Assembly: GCA_019347775.1 (NCBI GenBank)
Contig: JAHWKP010000078.1
Span: 1 to 7,879, forward strand
Length of the DNA: 7,879 bases
From: Actinomycetota bacterium
GTDB lineage: Bacteria; Actinomycetota; Acidimicrobiia; Acidimicrobiales; JAHWKP01
Direction of reading: 5' to 3'
The position numbers were made by a program, and so were the translations under genes. The notes beneath the pieces are model-generated. The model had not been told where the DNA came from, did not search any database, and worked only from the letters and a program-made list of their open reading frames with translations. This document shows, piece by piece, positions 5,548 through 7,879 of the stretch (its first letter is position 1; each line of letters starts with the position of its first letter).

Positions 5548-5566
5548 TCACCGGCGTCTCGATGCC

Positions 5567-6949
5567 CTACTTGGGGAAGCCGCCTTTGGTCAGGGCCAGC
5601 ACGTCGAGAGCCTTGTCGAGGTCGGCCTCGTTCATGAGGCCCTCTTCGAGGACCAGCTCCCGGATGGACCGTCCCGACTTCTGGGACTCCTTGAGGAGGC
5701 GGGCCACGGTCTCGTAGCCGATGTAGGGATTCAGCGAAGTGGCGACCGCGGGTGACGATTCGGCGTAGGCCCGGCAGCGCTCCACCTGGGCCTCGATCCC
5801 GTCCACGCACTTGTCGGCCAGCAGTCTCGAAATCGAGCCGAGCAGTTGGATGGACTCCAACAGGTTGCGGGCGATCACCGGAAGCATCACGTTCAGCTCG
5901 AAGTTGCCGGCCGCGCCTCCCCAGGCGACGGCGGCGTCGTTGCCGACAACCTGGGCTACGACCTGGCACACAGCCTCGGGCACGACGGGGTTGACCTTGC
6001 CCGGCATGATCGAGCTTCCGGGCTGGAGATCGGGAAGCCGGATCTCGGCCAGGCCGGCCGAGGGGCCGCTGCCCATCCAGCGCAGATCGTTGGCGATCTT
6101 GTAGAGCGAAACGGCCACGGTCCGCAGAACCCCCGAAGCCTCGACAAGAGCGTCGCGGGCGCCGTGGGCCTCGAAATGGTCACGGGCCTCGCGTAGTTCG
6201 AGGCCCATGTCGGCCGAAAGCCGATCGATGACTTTCCGGGCGAAGTCGGGGTGGGCATTGATTCCGGTGCCCACGGCGGTGCCACCGAGAGGCAGTTCGC
6301 CGATGCGCGGCAGCGAGTCGCGCAGCCGCTCGGTGCCGTTGTGGACGGCCTGGGCGTATCCGCCGAACTCCTGGCCGAGGGTCACAGGCGTGGCGTCCAT
6401 GAGATGGGTGCGACCCGACTTGACGACCTCGGAGAACTCCGAGGACTTCCGGCGAAGGGATTCCTCCAGATGCTCCAAGGCGGGCAGGAGGTTTTTGACG
6501 ATCGAGCGGCAGGCCGCCACGTGGATGGCCGACGGGAAGACGTCGTTCGAGGACTGCGAGGCGTTCGGTTCGTCGTTGGGTCGTACCTCTCGCCCGAGCC
6601 GCTCTCCCGCGAGGCTGGCCAGCACCTCGTTCATGTTCATGTTCGACGAGGTGCCCGACCCGGTCTGGAAGACGTCAACCGGGAAGTGCTCGTCCCACTC
6701 GCCGCGGGCTACCTCGGCCGCTGCGTCGTGGATGGCGGTGGCCAAGTCGGCGTCGATCACGCCGAGCTCGGAATTGGCCATGGCCGCCGCCCCTTTGATG
6801 GAGGCGAGTGCCCCGATCAGCTCACGGTCGATGCGCAGTCCCGATACCGGGAAGTTGTCGACTGCGCGCTGGGTCTGCGCCGCCCACCTCGCCTGGGCAG
6901 GCACCCGCACCTCCCCCATCGTGTCGCGTTCCACCCGAAAATCGTCCAC
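5567..6949 (-). CDS. fumC: Fumarate hydratase class II
   Basis: A 460-residue, full-length class II fumarase interconverting fumarate and L-malate in the cytoplasm as a homotetramer. Diagnostic blocks are TGSGTSSNMNMNEV (96-109), PNDEPNASQSSNDVFPSA (124-141), KSGRTHLMDATPVTLGQE (177-194) with H182 as the active-site His, and the signature GSSIMPGKVNPVVPEA (311-326), where S312 is the likely catalytic Ser on the mobile loop. NPV.PEA followed by QV.GNDAAVAWGG resembles actinobacterial FumC. Aspartase shares some of this pattern but fits less well overall. The start is GTG at 6949, with TACGGT 6 nt upstream. It converges on the glycosyltransferase gene and diverges from the PAS sensor. In the ethylmalonyl-CoA pathway the propionyl-CoA product is carried via succinate and fumarate to malate, so fumC is a sensible neighbour, though as a TCA enzyme its presence may be coincidental. 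Confidence 0.95.
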   Translation of the reverse strand: MDDFRVERDTMGEVRVPAQARWAAQTQRAVDNFPVSGLRIDRELIGALASIKGAAAMANSELGVIDADLATAIHDAAAEVARGEWDEHFPVDVFQTGSGTSSNMNMNEVLASLAGERLGREVRPNDEPNASQSSNDVFPSAIHVAACRSIVKNLLPALEHLEESLRRKSSEFSEVVKSGRTHLMDATPVTLGQEFGGYAQAVHNGTERLRDSLPRIGELPLGGTAVGTGINAHPDFARKVIDRLSADMGLELREARDHFEAHGARDALVEASGVLRTVAVSLYKIANDLRWMGSGPSAGLAEIRLPDLQPGSSIMPGKVNPVVPEAVCQVVAQVVGNDAAVAWGGAAGNFELNVMLPVIARNLLESIQLLGSISRLLADKCVDGIEAQVERCRAYAESSPAVATSLNPYIGYETVARLLKESQKSGRSIRELVLEEGLMNEADLDKALDVLALTKGGFPK

Positions 6950-6961
6950 CCTGCGACCGTA
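6947..6961 (-). promoter_or_regulatory. Putative -10 box and leaderless start of fumC
   Basis: On the minus strand TACGGT (6961-6956) matches TANNNT and is followed by 6 nt and the GTG start (6949-6947). No Shine-Dalgarno is present. The spacing equals that at the 91-aa gene, the MerR gene and mcl. Confidence 0.5.
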
Positions 6962-7109
6962 GCCGGGCGGGATCAGGCCCGAGTGTGCACTCTCCGTGGC
7001 CGCCCGGGGGGCGGTTCCATGCCTGGGACGGGTGCTAGTCAGGAAATGGTCCTTAAGGCTTCAAGTTGTGGACGATCCGGCCGATGACGTACGAGTGAGG
7101 GTGGGTGGG
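6962..7109. promoter_or_regulatory. Divergent intergenic region between fumC and the PAS sensor gene
   Basis: This gap is noncoding as far as can be seen. It contains a GC-rich perfect inverted repeat, CCGCCC-GGG-GGGCGG (7000-7014), and an AT-richer patch around 7042-7070. For the rightward gene a weak promoter can be drawn (TTGTGG 7066-7071, 18 bp, TACGAG 7090-7095), but the match is poor. The hairpin lacks a T-run, so it is more likely an operator or chance than a terminator. Confidence 0.35.
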
Positions 7110-7879
7110 ATGAACGCGTCCCAAGGCGGAACGTATTTCGACGACCTGATGCGGGGCGAGCGCGTCATGTACGCGGCCCGCTGGGTCGCCGCCGCGTTCG
7201 CAGTCCTGCAGGTCACGCTGTACAAGACGCTCCCCTACCCGCCCGGAATTCAGCGCCTCGGGTATCTTCTGGCGGCTGGTCTGGCCGGGTTCAACCTTGC
7301 CTTGATCCTCGCCGGACGCGAGGTGCGCACCACGAGCGGTGCCCGGCTGGTGGCGGCTACCGGCCTGGTTGGAGACGCGCTCATCGCTGCCGGATTCGTG
7401 TGGCTGTACACCTTCGACTCGACCGCAGCCATCTACTCGGTGCTCTACATAATCCCGCTGGAGGCCGCGATGCGCTTCCAGCTGGCCGGCGCCCTGTCGA
7501 TGTGGGCCTTCACCGCGGTGCTCTATACGGCCAAGGAGATCTGGGGGTCGGCCAAGTACGGCTACGCCGTCACCGTCGAATCCATTTCGTTCCGGATGGG
7601 CGTGGGTCTCATCATCGCGGTCATCGGCGGTCTGATCGCCCGCGATCTGTTCCGTCAGCGCCAGCAGTCCGAGGTCGCGACGGAACGCTACGAGCGGCTG
7701 GTCAACGGCGTCGAGGCCATCGTGTGGGAGTTCGATCCGGAGAGCATGCGATTCACCTTCGTGAGCGGTGAGGCCGAGCGCATGCTCGGCTATCCGCCAG
7801 AGGACATGACCGATCCCCGGTTCTGGCGCTCGGTCATACATCCGGACGACCGCGCCCGGGTCAACGAGCACGTGCGGCT
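7110..7879 (+). CDS. Membrane PAS-domain sensor protein, N-terminal part (runs off the window)
   Basis: An open frame from ATG 7110 continues to the right edge without a stop (256 codons visible). It has about six hydrophobic helices (roughly residues 21-40, 50-69, 80-101, 107-119, 122-140 and 161-178), a short charged helix (180-196), then a PAS domain of the PAS_3 type from about 197: RYERLVNGVEAIVWEFD, FVSGEAERMLGYPPEDM and FWRSVIHPDDRARV. Such membrane-PAS proteins continue into a histidine kinase, GGDEF/EAL or PP2C-type output domain, which lies outside the window, so the output is unknown. The membrane module resembles the multi-helix sensory input domains of actinobacterial signalling proteins. 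GTG codons at 7095 and 7101 are alternative starts; the G-rich stretch 7098-7109 may act as a ribosome site for the ATG. The gene diverges from fumC. Confidence 0.82.
   Translation, partial: MNASQGGTYFDDLMRGERVMYAARWVAAAFAVLQVTLYKTLPYPPGIQRLGYLLAAGLAGFNLALILAGREVRTTSGARLVAATGLVGDALIAAGFVWLYTFDSTAAIYSVLYIIPLEAAMRFQLAGALSMWAFTAVLYTAKEIWGSAKYGYAVTVESISFRMGVGLIIAVIGGLIARDLFRQRQQSEVATERYERLVNGVEAIVWEFDPESMRFTFVSGEAERMLGYPPEDMTDPRFWRSVIHPDDRARVNEHVR

Noticed and set aside
5548..5566. Bidirectional terminator between the glycosyltransferase gene and fumC
   Set aside because: The 19-bp gap shows no stem-loop or T-run.
7000..7014. GC-rich hairpin as an intrinsic terminator
   Set aside because: It lies between two divergent genes, where no transcript should end, and is followed by TTCC rather than a T-run.
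6251..7087. 278-codon plus-strand frame opposite fumC
   Set aside because: It is antisense to a highly conserved fumarase; the translation shows no domain and only codon-bias artefacts.
7053..7871. 272-codon minus-strand frame at the right edge
   Set aside because: The plus strand here encodes a coherent membrane-helix and PAS protein that runs off the window; the minus frame is its shadow.

Overview
The window comes from a GC-rich bacterial chromosome, most likely an actinobacterium. The reasons are strongly GC-biased codon use, many GTG starts, an F420-type PPOX-fold protein, and a repeated promoter layout typical of leaderless actinobacterial mRNAs. A deep actinobacterial lineage such as Acidimicrobiia is possible but cannot be proved from this sequence.

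The metabolic core is part of the ethylmalonyl-CoA pathway, the glyoxylate-shunt substitute that assimilates acetyl-CoA. At the left edge is the start of a MaoC-type hydratase on the minus strand, probably mesaconyl-CoA hydratase. Diverging from it is a full acyl-CoA dehydrogenase whose extra N-terminal domain marks it as (2S)-methylsuccinyl-CoA dehydrogenase (mcd). About 2 kb further right is a CitE-superfamily lyase that fits L-malyl-CoA/beta-methylmalyl-CoA lyase (mcl). These three carry out consecutive steps: methylsuccinyl-CoA to mesaconyl-CoA, to beta-methylmalyl-CoA, to glyoxylate plus propionyl-CoA. A class II fumarase (fumC, minus strand) further right could help carry the propionyl-CoA-derived succinate on to malate.

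Between mcd and mcl (about 1.8-3.9 kb) lie four genes not obviously linked to the pathway: a thioredoxin-fold protein without the CxxC pair (minus), a 91-residue helical protein coupled by a GTGA overlap to an F420/FMN split-barrel oxidoreductase (plus), and a MerR regulator fused to a glyoxalase/VOC domain (plus). The MerR-VOC gene has a textbook MerR operator: a dyad inside a 19-bp spacer. It also has an internal Shine-Dalgarno and ATG exactly at the domain boundary, so a free VOC domain may be made as in TipAL/TipAS. A small family 2 glycosyltransferase follows mcl by 17 bp and converges on fumC. Divergent from fumC, at the right edge, a membrane PAS-domain sensor begins and runs out of the window.

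No RNA gene, CRISPR array, insertion sequence or convincing intrinsic terminator was seen. No gene-free stretch exceeds 300 bases; the longest gap is about 160 bp, between fumC and the PAS sensor gene.
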